From JAXDMU01 sp963762435 (GTDB lineage Bacteria; Pseudomonadota; Alphaproteobacteria; ATCC43930; CGMCC-115725), in assembly GCA_963762435.1 (NCBI GenBank), contig CAVXLN010000005.1, forward strand, positions 1 through 64,000: a stretch of 64,000 nt of DNA, given 5' to 3'. Positions within the stretch are counted from its first letter, which is position 1. Every line of letters begins with the position of its first letter. The notes below the pieces were generated by a model, which did no database searches, was not told the origin of the DNA, and saw only the letters and a program-made list of their open reading frames with translations. The position numbers and the translations under genes were made by a program. Of this stretch, positions 39,075 through 47,393 are shown piece after piece.

Positions 39075-39895
39075 ATGACAGTCGAGATCGAAGGCGTCAC
39101 TCTGCACCTCGCCCATCCCGACGAACTCACCGTCCGCTGGGTGGGGCAGGAAGAGCTGATGCGGCAGTTGCTGGCCGCGTGGATGGTCGTGACCGAACAG
39201 CGACATGCCGATGAATCCGCGGCTGATCGGCAAGCCGGGCGTCGGCAAAACAACGCTGGCCTATGCCGCCGCCAAGCGCATGGGCCGCGACGTCTTCATC
39301 ATGCAGGCCACGCTCGATACGCGTCCCGAAGATCTGCTGGTCACGCCGGTGATCGAAGGCGCGGGCCAGCTGCGCTACGTGGCGTCGCCGCTGGTGAGCG
39401 CGATGATTACTGGGCGGCATCGTGATTCTGGACGAAGGCAACCGCATGAGCGAGAAGAGCTGGGCGAGCCTCGCGCCGCTGCTCGACAATCGCCGCTATG
39501 TGGAAAGCATCGTCGCCGGCGTCAAGATCAAGGCGCATCCGAATTTCCGCCTCGTCACGACGATGAACGACGACGCTTCCACCTTCGAACTGCCCGAATA
39601 CATTCACTCGCGCCTGCAGCCGCAGATCCTGATCGACTTTCCCGAGAAGGACGAAGAGTACCAGATCCTGAAAGAGAATCTGCCCTTCGCCGAAGATCGC
39701 ATTCTGCAATACGTCACCGATTTTCTGCGAGCAGGCGCACGCCGCCGATGAGCGCTACAGCGTGCGCGACGGCATCAACATCGCGCGCTATGCGATCAAG
39801 CTGAAGAGCCTGGCGACGGGCCGCGAGCACGAGACGTACGGCGCTCGAAACGTCGCTGTGATCGAGACGCTGGGCGAGGAGGCCCTGCGATATGT
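39075..39895 (+). CDS. MoxR-type AAA ATPase, cut at a join (frameshifted)
   Basis: AAA+ ATPase: MTVEIEGVTLHLAHPDELTV, Walker A in IGKPGVGKTTLAYAAAKRM, DLLVTPVIEGAGQLRYVASP, Walker B GIVILDEGNRMSEKSWASL, sensor 1 NFRLVTTMNDDASTFELP, and ERYSVRDGINIARYAIK. Frame changes near 39,205, 39,410 and 39,730. The last recognisable stretch is TLGEEALRYV at about 39,870-39,895, after which the frame continues into an alphaproteobacterial glycosyltransferase. MoxR proteins act as chaperones, often with VWA-domain partners; the VWFA protein of this fragment lies 3.6 kb upstream. Confidence 0.85.
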
Positions 39896-39905
39896 CCGGC
39901 GTATC
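39885..39905. other. Join between fragment C and fragment D
   Basis: MoxR sequence (GEEALRYV) changes within a few codons to glycosyltransferase sequence (IANIHDLSVLRFPEFH) in the same reading frame. From here on no frameshifts occur. Confidence 0.8.
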
Positions 39906-40718
39906 GCCAATATTCACGATCTGTCGGTCCTGCGCTTTCCCGAATTCCATCCGGTCGAGCGGGTCGAGTACATGACCCGGCATCTGGCCGACACGGTCGA
40001 ACGGGCATCGCGCCTCGTGACCGGCAGCGAGATCATCCGGGCCGAGATCATCGACCGGTTGGGTGTCGCGCCCGAGCGTATCGTCACGATCCATGACGGC
40101 GTCGGCCCGGCCTTCCGCCCGATGGCGACGGCCGAGCTGATGCCGGTGCTGAGCCGCCACGGGCTCGCCGCGGGATCCTATCTGCTTGCCGTCGGCACGC
40201 TCGAGCCCCGCAAGAATTTGGCGGCATTGCTTGGTGCCTATGAAGGCTTGCCGGCCCAGCTCCGGACGCGCTTCCCGCTCGTGGTTGCCGGCGGCAAGGG
40301 CTGGCGCGACGAGGCGCTGCTCGATCACTTGAAGTCGCTCGCCGCCCGGGGCGTGGTGCGCACACTGGGCTATGTACCCGCGGCGGATCTGCCCGCACTC
40401 TATGCCGGCGCGCGCGGCTTCGCCTTTCCGTCGATCTATGAAGGGTTCGGTCTGCCCGCGCTGGAGGCCGCGGCGAGCGGCGTCCCGGTGCTGAGTGCCC
40501 GCAACACGCCGATGGAGGAGGTGCTGGGCGAGCACGCGCTGCTGGTCGAGCCGCGCGATCCCGTGGCGCTGCGCCAAGGTCTGCAACAGCTGCTCGAGGA
40601 TGAAACGCTCGGTCCCGCCGCCCGCGCCGCGGCAGAGGGGTTTCGCACACGCTTCGCCTGGGAGCGCTGCATTGAGCAGACGATCGCGCTCTACGAGGAG
40701 GTGTTGGGCTCCGGTTAG
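39896..40718 (+). CDS. Glycosyltransferase family 4, N-terminally truncated
   Basis: GT4 enzyme lacking its first 100 or so residues because of the join. Present: NIHDLSVLRFPEFHPVERV, VTGSEIIRAEIIDRLGV, SYLLAVGTLEPRKNLAALL, RTLGYVPAADLPALYAGARG, FPSIYEGFGLPALEAAASG with the conserved E-x7-E, and NTPMEEVLGEHALLVEPRD. The chain ends EEVLGSG, overlapping the gmd stop by four bases on the opposite strand. Probably makes part of a surface polysaccharide with its neighbours. Confidence 0.88.
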
Positions 40719-41794
40719 GAAACCAGCCGCGGCCGCATTGGGCGCAATGCCGGCTCGCCCCGGCTTTCGGGGTCGGCCGCGGCGGCGGCGAGATCGGGCA
40801 GTATTCCGCTGGCCCAGGGCACGGGGCCGAGCGTTTCGGTCATGGCGCCCTTGACCAGATGGTTCACCATGTTCTGCATCCGGCTCTGCGCCGACCAGCC
40901 GAGCTGCTCGCGCGCCCGCGTCGGATTGAGCTCGACCCGGTCCAGCTCGGTCGGCCGGAACAGCGTCTCGTCGATATCGACATGATCGCGCCAATCGAGC
41001 CCGAGACAGGCGAAGACGCTCGCCACCAGATGGCTGAGCGGGCGGGTCTCGCCGGTCGCGATGATGTAGTCGTCGGGCTGGTCATGCTGCAGGATGCGCC
41101 ACATCGCATCCACATATTCGGGCGCCCAGCCCCAATCGCGCTCGATCGCGACATTGCCGAGCGACAGGCGTTCGCCCTGGCCGAGCGCGATATCGATGGC
41201 GGCGCGCACGACCTTGCTGGTTACGAACCGGCGCGGCCGGAGCGGCGATTCATGGTTCGACAGGATGCCGCAGCAGACATGCACGCCATAGGCCTCGCGA
41301 TAGAGCGAGCTGGCCCAGAAGGAGGCCGCCTTGGCGACGGCGTAGGGGCTGCGCGGCCGGAATGCGTCGGTCTCGGTCATGATCTTGCCGGTATTGCCGA
41401 AACACTCGGTCGAGACCGCCTGGAACAGGCGCGCCGGCTGTTTCAGGATGCGCAGATATTCCAAGAGATTGATCGTTCCGACGGCGACGCTGTTGAAGGT
41501 CGCGACCGGCAGTTCGAAGGACAGCGCGACCGAGGACTGCCCGGATAGGTTGTAGATTTCATCCGGCTGGACCTTGGTCATCAGCTCGACGATGTTGCCG
41601 GCCTCGTCGAGATTGCCGGTATGGAGCGTCACCCGGTTGCGTACGCCCAGCCGAACCAGCCGGTCGAACGAGTTGACGCCGGCATCGCGCGACACGCCAT
41701 GCACCTCATAGCCCTTGCTCAGCAGCAAATGGGCCAGATAGGCGCCGTCCTGTCCGGAAATGCCGAAGATCAGCGCAATGTGCGGCGAGGTCAT
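40715..41794 (-). CDS. gmd: GDP-mannose 4,6-dehydratase
   Basis: 359 residues; converts GDP-D-mannose to GDP-4-dehydro-6-deoxy-D-mannose, the precursor of GDP-fucose, rhamnose or perosamine. NADP loop ALIFGISGQDGAYLAHLLL, YEVHGVSRD, EIYNLSGQSSVALSFELP, AVSTECFGNTGK, catalytic SPYAVAKAASFW (YxxxK), ILSNHESPLRPRRFVTSKVV, and ERDWGWAPEYVDAMW. All core residues are intact. No reductase for the next step (GMER or Rmd) is in the window. About 100 bases downstream of the start lies the end of the next minus-strand glycosyltransferase gene. Confidence 0.92.
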   Translation of the reverse strand: MTSPHIALIFGISGQDGAYLAHLLLSKGYEVHGVSRDAGVNSFDRLVRLGVRNRVTLHTGNLDEAGNIVELMTKVQPDEIYNLSGQSSVALSFELPVATFNSVAVGTINLLEYLRILKQPARLFQAVSTECFGNTGKIMTETDAFRPRSPYAVAKAASFWASSLYREAYGVHVCCGILSNHESPLRPRRFVTSKVVRAAIDIALGQGERLSLGNVAIERDWGWAPEYVDAMWRILQHDQPDDYIIATGETRPLSHLVASVFACLGLDWRDHVDIDETLFRPTELDRVELNPTRAREQLGWSAQSRMQNMVNHLVKGAMTETLGPVPWASGILPDLAAAAADPESRGEPALRPMRPRLVS

Positions 41795-41895
41795 CGTCTC
41801 TGCCTATCCCCCAACGGTCCACGCGGTATCGCCTGTTGGCATCGGCGACTTGAGCCCGGACCGGTCCTCCAGCGTTACCATTTGGTGACGGTCCG

Positions 41896-43095
41896 TCAAG
41901 GGTTGCTCAGCTGCAGATATTCAACGAATGCGATTGGATAGCGTTCAAGTGCAAAGCAAGTGCTGGCATCCTGTCGCGCCCGCGCGCCGATGCGGCGACG
42001 TTCCGCTAAGCCTTCCAGGCGCCTGAGCTGCCGAGCGGCATCCTCGATATCGGGATCCGCCCAGCACTGCGCGGGATGGTGATAGGTCCCCTGCGGATCG
42101 ATTGCCGGCACCAGCCGGTAGGCCACCGGACAGCTATTTTCGACGGTCATGAAATCGGTGTTGCCGGACCAGCCGGTTGCCACCACTGGCTTGCCGCGCT
42201 GCATGGCCTCGGCCAGGACGAGGCCGAAGCCCTCAGCGCGATGCAGCGACAGGAGAATGTCGCAGGCATCCAGCAGCTTCGCCATCTCATCGCCATTCAT
42301 CACGCGCTCATCGAGCGAGGCGTTCGGCAGCCCCTCGATCGCGGCCAGGAGGGCCTCTCGCCCTGGAGGGTAGAAGGAGCCGCCGGTGAGCTTGACGATC
42401 AGGCGGCGGTCCTCGGCCGTGCCGAAGGCGCGTCGGAACGCCTCGATCGCCGCCAGCGGATTCTTGCGGGCGAAGCTCGAGCGCATATCGAATACGACCA
42501 GCACGGTGAGCCGTTCCGGATCTCTCGCTGCCGGCTCGGGCTGCGGCGGCACCGGGTGCGGGACGATACGCACGGGCAGATTCGTGTGCCGCCGCACCGA
42601 CTCGGCGACGAAGCGCGACGGCACCCAGATCTCATGGGCGAAAGCGAGGCCGCCGAGCCAATCCTCCGTCAGGTCCGGCAGCTCCCAAGCCCAATAGCCG
42701 ATGATCGTCTTGCCACGCAGGAAGCGCCGGCCGAGCCGCAGCATCGCCAGCGCCATCAGGAAGCCGCTGACATGGAGAATGACGATGCCAGGCCCGGGCG
42801 CCGGTGCCGCCGCGCGATAGCGGCCATCGCCGAGCGTCTCGTCCTGCATCAAAGCGCTGCTGAGATCGAGGCCATGCACCCGATAGCCCGCAGCCTCGAG
42901 TGCTGTGATCGCCAGGCGGGCGGATTCACCGAGGCCGCTCGGCGTGGTAAGCGCACCAGCGACATAGATCGGCCCTGCCGCAGGCTCGGGCCGCGGCCCG
43001 GGGCGCGGCGCCAGCAAGGCCGCCAGCGCAAACAGCGCGCGCCGGCGCCAACGCCGTGGCAGGCGCTGCCAGACCCGCCGATGCAGCCGGGCCAT
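41896..43095 (-). CDS. Glycosyltransferase family 4
   Basis: About 399 residues from ATG 43095, whose A is shared with the TGA of the upstream gene (TGATG). N-terminal Arg-rich patch, then GPIYVAGALTTPSGLGESAR, IIGYWAWELPDLTEDWL, EIWVPSRFVAESVRRHTNLP, LVVFDMRSSFARKNPLAAIE, SLHRAEGFGLVLAEAMQRG with the conserved Glu pair, and TGWSGNTDFMTVENS. The phrase GYWAWELPDLTEDW is typical of a GT4 subgroup in proteobacterial surface-glycan clusters. Sugar specificity unknown. Confidence 0.9.
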   Translation of the reverse strand: MARLHRRVWQRLPRRWRRRALFALAALLAPRPGPRPEPAAGPIYVAGALTTPSGLGESARLAITALEAAGYRVHGLDLSSALMQDETLGDGRYRAAAPAPGPGIVILHVSGFLMALAMLRLGRRFLRGKTIIGYWAWELPDLTEDWLGGLAFAHEIWVPSRFVAESVRRHTNLPVRIVPHPVPPQPEPAARDPERLTVLVVFDMRSSFARKNPLAAIEAFRRAFGTAEDRRLIVKLTGGSFYPPGREALLAAIEGLPNASLDERVMNGDEMAKLLDACDILLSLHRAEGFGLVLAEAMQRGKPVVATGWSGNTDFMTVENSCPVAYRLVPAIDPQGTYHHPAQCWADPDIEDAARQLRRLEGLAERRRIGARARQDASTCFALERYPIAFVEYLQLSNP

Positions 43096-44219
43096 CACGG
43101 GCCCCTTGTCTCGCTTTCGATGACGCGCCGGCAATATTCGACGAGATCGCCCGCGGTCCGGCGCCAACCGCCGGTGCCGCTCGCCTGGCTCGTCGTGGCA
43201 CTGGCGCAGCGCTCATAGAGGCCGGGATCGAGCAGGCCCAGCATGGCGTCGGCCACGGCACCGGGCGAAGGCGAGGTCGCGACGATGCCGGTCTCGTCGG
43301 CCATCACCTGCTCGACCAGGCCGCCGACCGGCGTCACCACGACCGGCAGGCCGCTGCCATGGGCGGTCGCGATCGCGGCCGACTGGCTGGCTTCGGTATA
43401 GGCTGCCACCAGCGCGTCGGCGCCGGCGAAAAGTGCGGGGATCTCGCGATCCTCGATCCAGCGATTGATGACGGTGACGCGCGGCACGGTCGCCAGCTGA
43501 GCGCGATAGGCGCTGAGGTCGCCGCTGCCGACGATATGGAGCTCGACATCGGGCCTGAGGGCCGCCAGTTGGCGAAATGCCTCGAGCAGCAGCTGCAGAC
43601 CCTTATAGGCCATGAGACGGCCGAAGAAGAGGAACCGGAACGGCCGGCCGCGCGGAAAGCGGCGCACCGGGCCGGCCTCGGCATAAGCGAAGGGGCCGAG
43701 CGGCATGACGGCGATCCGGTCGGTCGGGTAGCCATAGCCCTCGACCAGCTGGCGCTTGACATGCTGGCTCAGCGCCACGACACCCGCCGCAGCATGGAGC
43801 TCGCGCCCGATCCGCCATTTCCACAGGGGATTGGCCTCGCCCGGATGGGTGTAGGCGTCGTGGATGATGGAGATCAGCCGGCTTCCGGCGCTCGGCACGG
43901 CGGGTGCCAAGTACCAGGACCAGGGATGCGGCATGATCGAGACGACGGCATCGGCACCGCTCCGCGCGATCGCGGCCTGAAATCGGTGGCGGATCAACGG
44001 CAGCTGCAGCGAGGCTGTGACGAAGGAGGTGACACCCGAATAGGTCTCGACCACGTCGAGCGCGCAGGCAAGGGCCTCGAACTCTTCGAGCGCCTCGTTG
44101 CCGCTGGACAGGCTGACAGCCAGATCGACATCGGTCCGTTCGGTCAGCGCGCGCAGTAACTCCAGCGCATAACGCGGGCCTCCGCCCCGACGTCCCCAAT
44201 ACCAGACCAAGATTCTCAA
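43095..44219 (-). CDS. Glycosyltransferase family 4
   Basis: 374 residues. N-terminus MRILVWYWGRRGGGPRYALE (GT-B loop with GGGP), then ISIIHDAYTHPGEANPLWKW, GVVALSQHVKRQLVEGYGYP, RFLFFGRLMAYKGLQLLLEA, VINRWIEDREIPALFAGADA, AAYTEASQSAAIATAHGSGL and PVGGLVEQVMADETGIVATS. First gene of a minus-strand pair, translationally coupled to the next one. It is divergent from the LeuC-like gene, with about 250 bases between that must hold both promoters; I could not pick a confident promoter there. Confidence 0.9.
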   Translation of the reverse strand: MRILVWYWGRRGGGPRYALELLRALTERTDVDLAVSLSSGNEALEEFEALACALDVVETYSGVTSFVTASLQLPLIRHRFQAAIARSGADAVVSIMPHPWSWYLAPAVPSAGSRLISIIHDAYTHPGEANPLWKWRIGRELHAAAGVVALSQHVKRQLVEGYGYPTDRIAVMPLGPFAYAEAGPVRRFPRGRPFRFLFFGRLMAYKGLQLLLEAFRQLAALRPDVELHIVGSGDLSAYRAQLATVPRVTVINRWIEDREIPALFAGADALVAAYTEASQSAAIATAHGSGLPVVVTPVGGLVEQVMADETGIVATSPSPGAVADAMLGLLDPGLYERCASATTSQASGTGGWRRTAGDLVEYCRRVIESETRGP

Positions 44220-44473
44220 ACGCGCCCGCTCCTCGCCCGCAAAGTACGGCTCTCCCGGCCGACCTTACTCGGATAGTACCCCAACTTTCACGATCGGGAA
44301 TATCGGACGGAGCGCGCCGCATCGCACCTCGTCACTTTGGCGCGCGGCCTCCGGCCGCTGCGGCTTGACGGGGATCGGGCCGCTGGACCACGATGCCGCC
44401 GTCGGTCTGTCGGGCTATCTGCCCGTAATATTAAGGAAACTTCCATGCCGTGCGGCGATGTCGAGACCGTGCC

Positions 44474-45736
44474 GTGACTGGGAAAACCATCAGCGAAAAG
44501 ATCTTGTCGGCAAAGTCGCAGACCGATGCACGCGCCGGCGATCTCGTCGTCTGCGGGGTCGATTGCGCGCTCGGCACCGACGGCTCGACGCCGATGGCGC
44601 TCGATTATTTCCGGGAGATGGGTGGAACGGCGGTCCGCCATCCCGACCGCATCGTCTTCGCACTCGATCACTATGTCCCGCCCAACAGCGCCAAGACGCG
44701 CGCGCTGCATCGCCTGATGCAGAAATTCGCCGCGGCGCAAGGCATCAAGCTCCATGCGGCGGGCGAGGGGATCGGGCATCAGCTGATCGTCGAGGCCGGC
44801 CGCGCGCTGCCGGGCAGCCTGGTCGTCGGCGCCGACAGCCATGCCACCACATATGGCGCCCTCAACAGCTTCGCCACCGGCATCGGCTCGTCCGATCTCG
44901 CCGCCATCATGCTGTGCGGCCAGATCTGGCTCAAGGTGCCTGCCTCGATCCGGGTGACGCTCTCGGGCGCGCTGCCGGATGGCGTCTATCCCAAGGACAT
45001 CGCTCTGGCATTGGCCGGGATGCTCGGCGCCGACGGGGCGGCCTATCTGGCGCTCGAATTCGCCGGCGCCGGTATCGCCTCGCTCGATCTCGAGGATCGG
45101 CTGGTGCTGAGCAACCTTGCCGTCGAGATGGGCGCCAAGAACGGCATCTTTCCGTGCGATCTCGAGACTGAAGCCTATCTCGCGGCCCGCGCGACCGGCC
45201 CGTTCGCACCGGTCGCGGCCGACGCCGACGCCGCCTATGCGCGTGAGATCGCGCTCGATCTTTCAGCACTTGCACCGCAAGTGGCGCTGCCGCATCTGGT
45301 CGATCGGGTCGTGCCGATCGATACGGCCGAGCGCACGCCGGTGCAGATGGTGTTCCTCGGTACCTGCACCGGCGGCCGGCTCAAGGATTTCCATCAGGCG
45401 CGCGACGTGCTGGTGGCCGGCGGCGGTGTCGCCCCCGGCGTGCAGCTGGTGGTGACGCCGGCCTCGCGCACCGTGCTGGCGGCGATGGAGGCGGATGGCA
45501 CGCTCGCCGACCTCGCCCGGATGGGTGCCGTCATCGTGCCGCCCGGCTGCGGCGCCTGCTGCGGTACTTGCGGCGTCATCCCCGGCGACGGGATCAACGT
45601 CGTCTCGACCGCCAACCGCAATTTCAAGGGGCGGATGGGCAATGCCAGCGCGTCGATCTATCTGGCCTCGCCGGCCAGCTGTGCGGCCGCCGCCGTGCGC
45701 GGCGTGCTGGCGGATCCCCGGGATTTGACGGCATGA
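44474..45736 (+). CDS. Aconitase/isopropylmalate dehydratase family, large subunit (LeuC-like)
   Basis: About 420 residues from GTG 44474 (an upstream GTG at 44450 is also possible). Iron-sulfur hydro-lyase large subunit of the short, archaeal-like LeuC form: VTGKTISEKILSAKS, RIVFALDHYVPPNSAKTRAL, LVVGADSHATTYGALNSFAT, TGIGSSDLAAIM. Cluster ligands Cys298 (GTCTGGR), Cys359 and Cys362 (PPGCGACCG) are present. First gene of a seven-gene run. Instead of the leucine genes leuA or leuB, its partners are an aminotransferase and an importer, so leucine synthesis is unlikely and a related 2-hydroxy acid (for example a citramalate-, hydroxyaspartate- or methylmalate-type compound) is inferred. The substrate is not determinable. 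Confidence 0.88.
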   Translation: MTGKTISEKILSAKSQTDARAGDLVVCGVDCALGTDGSTPMALDYFREMGGTAVRHPDRIVFALDHYVPPNSAKTRALHRLMQKFAAAQGIKLHAAGEGIGHQLIVEAGRALPGSLVVGADSHATTYGALNSFATGIGSSDLAAIMLCGQIWLKVPASIRVTLSGALPDGVYPKDIALALAGMLGADGAAYLALEFAGAGIASLDLEDRLVLSNLAVEMGAKNGIFPCDLETEAYLAARATGPFAPVAADADAAYAREIALDLSALAPQVALPHLVDRVVPIDTAERTPVQMVFLGTCTGGRLKDFHQARDVLVAGGGVAPGVQLVVTPASRTVLAAMEADGTLADLARMGAVIVPPGCGACCGTCGVIPGDGINVVSTANRNFKGRMGNASASIYLASPASCAAAAVRGVLADPRDLTA

Positions 45737-46236
45737 ACCCGCTCAAGGGCCGCGCCCGCCGCTTCGGCGACGATATCAACACCGACTACATCATCAGCTC
45801 GACCCGCAAGCGCGATAGCCTCGATCCCGAAGTGCTGCGCCATTATCTCTTCGAGCATGTCGACCCGGGTTTCGCGACCTCGGTGGCACCGGGCGATCTT
45901 CTCGTCGCCGGGCGCAATTTCGGCTGCGGCTCCGCCATGGAGGTCGCGGTCACGGCCGTCCTTGGCGCCGGCATCCGGGCCGTGCTCGCCCGGAGCTTCT
46001 CGCGCACCTATTATCGCAACGCCATCAATAACGGGCTGCTGCCGCTCATCTGCGACACGAGCCGGATTTCGGAAGGCGACCGGCTGTCGATCGGCGCCGC
46101 CGGCATGATCATCGAGAATGAAACGACGGGAGAAACGCTGGTGCCCGAAACGCTGCCGCCGATCATGCAGGACATCCTCGACGCCGGCGGGCTCGTCCCC
46201 TATATGCGCCGCGAAGGCGGCTTCGTGCTCCGATGA
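45733..46236 (+). CDS. Isopropylmalate dehydratase family, small subunit (LeuD-like)
   Basis: 167 residues; ATGA overlap with the large subunit. Swivel domain: RARRFGDDINTDYIISSTRK, VAPGDLLVAGRNFGCGSAME, VLARSFSRTYYRNAINNGLL. In leucine-pathway LeuD the loop reads GCGSSREH; here it is GCGSAMEV, so the Arg and His that shape the substrate pocket are replaced by Met and Val. That points to a substrate other than isopropylmalate. Forms a heterodimer with the LeuC-like subunit. The next gene again overlaps by ATGA. Confidence 0.88.
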   Translation: MNPLKGRARRFGDDINTDYIISSTRKRDSLDPEVLRHYLFEHVDPGFATSVAPGDLLVAGRNFGCGSAMEVAVTAVLGAGIRAVLARSFSRTYYRNAINNGLLPLICDTSRISEGDRLSIGAAGMIIENETTGETLVPETLPPIMQDILDAGGLVPYMRREGGFVLR

Positions 46237-47378
46237 AGCATCCTTACCGTCTGCGCTTGCCGGGCCCGACCGAGGTGCCGGAGCGCGTGCGCCAGGCCAC
46301 GGCACGGCCTGTGCTCAATCACCGCGGGCCCGAGTTCAAGGCCGAGCTCACCCGCGCGGAGACGCTGCTGCAGCCCGTGTTCGGCACCAAGAACCGCATG
46401 CTGTTCTTCGCGGCGACCGGCACCGGTATGATGGAGGCGGCGCTCGCCAACATCGTGATCCCGGGCGAGCGGTTGCTGATCGTGGCGCAGGGCCAGTTCG
46501 GCGAGCGTTTCGCCGCGATCGCCCAGACAATCGGTGCCGAGATCGAGCTCCTGGAGGTGCCGTGGGGCCAGGCGGTCGACCCGGCCGCGGTCGCCGCGCG
46601 CGTCAAGCAGGCGAGCTATCGCGCCGTCGTGGTGGTCCATAACGAAAGCTCGACGGGTGCCGTCACGGATCTCAAGGGCTTGGGCGCGGTGCTCAAGGAC
46701 AGTTCGGCGCTGCTGGTCGCTGACTCCGTCAGCGGCCTCGGCGGCGTCGAGCTGCGACAGGATGAATGGGGCGTCGATATCGTCGTCTCGGCCTCGCAGA
46801 AGGCGCTGATGTGCCCGCCCGGCCTCGGCATCGCCAGCGTCAGCGGCAAGGCCTGGGAGATCGTCAACCGCTCGGACCGCCGGCCCGGCTTCTATTGGAG
46901 CTTCGCCAAGGCGCAAGCCTCGATCGAGAAGTCGGAGACCAGCTTTACGGCACCGGTCAGCCTGATCGCCGGCCTCGCCGAGGCGCTCGCCATGATGCAT
47001 GAGGAAGGGCTCGACGCCGTGCTCGCCCGGCATCGCCGCTTGTCCTCGGCCCTTCGCGCAGGAGGCGTCGCCCTCGGGCTGCCGCTCTTCGGCCGCGCGC
47101 CGATCTCGTCGAGCACGGTCGTGGCGTTCGAGGTGCCGGATGGTCTCGAAGGCGGCCAGATCGTGCGCGCACTTTACGAGCAGCACGGCACCGTCATCGC
47201 CGGCTCGCGCAATCGCCTCGCCGGCCGGGTCATCCGCATCGGGACGATGGGGGCGATCGATGAAGGCACGATCCTGACGGATCTCCTGCATCTCGAGTCC
47301 GTGCTCGCGGGCTTGGGCGTGAAAGCGCCGCCGGGCGCCGGGCTCGCCGCGGCGAATGCCGTTCTCAATCAACGATAA
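46233..47378 (+). CDS. Class V aminotransferase (serine/alanine/phosphonate-type, glyoxylate or pyruvate acceptor)
   Basis: 381 residues, fold type I PLP enzyme of the AGXT/SPT/PhnW group: YRLRLPGPTEVPERVRQATA, LNHRGPEFKAELTRAETLLQ, FFAATGTGMMEAALANIV, VVVHNESSTGAVTDLKGLG, LLVADSVSGLGGVELRQDEW with the PLP Asp, and the Schiff-base Lys in VSASQKALMCPPGLG, then RVIRIGTMGAIDEG near the end. Family members use L-serine, L-alanine, L-aspartate or 2-aminoethylphosphonate as donor. Overlaps leuD-like by ATGA and is followed 15 bases later by a solute-binding protein. Which amino acid it uses is open. Confidence 0.88.
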   Translation: MKHPYRLRLPGPTEVPERVRQATARPVLNHRGPEFKAELTRAETLLQPVFGTKNRMLFFAATGTGMMEAALANIVIPGERLLIVAQGQFGERFAAIAQTIGAEIELLEVPWGQAVDPAAVAARVKQASYRAVVVVHNESSTGAVTDLKGLGAVLKDSSALLVADSVSGLGGVELRQDEWGVDIVVSASQKALMCPPGLGIASVSGKAWEIVNRSDRRPGFYWSFAKAQASIEKSETSFTAPVSLIAGLAEALAMMHEEGLDAVLARHRRLSSALRAGGVALGLPLFGRAPISSSTVVAFEVPDGLEGGQIVRALYEQHGTVIAGSRNRLAGRVIRIGTMGAIDEGTILTDLLHLESVLAGLGVKAPPGAGLAAANAVLNQR

Positions 47379-47393
47379 GCAGGGAGAGCCGGC

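Noticed and set aside
44474..46236. Leucine biosynthesis leuCD
   Set aside because: No leuA or leuB nearby, altered LeuD substrate loop, and tight coupling to an aminotransferase and importer.
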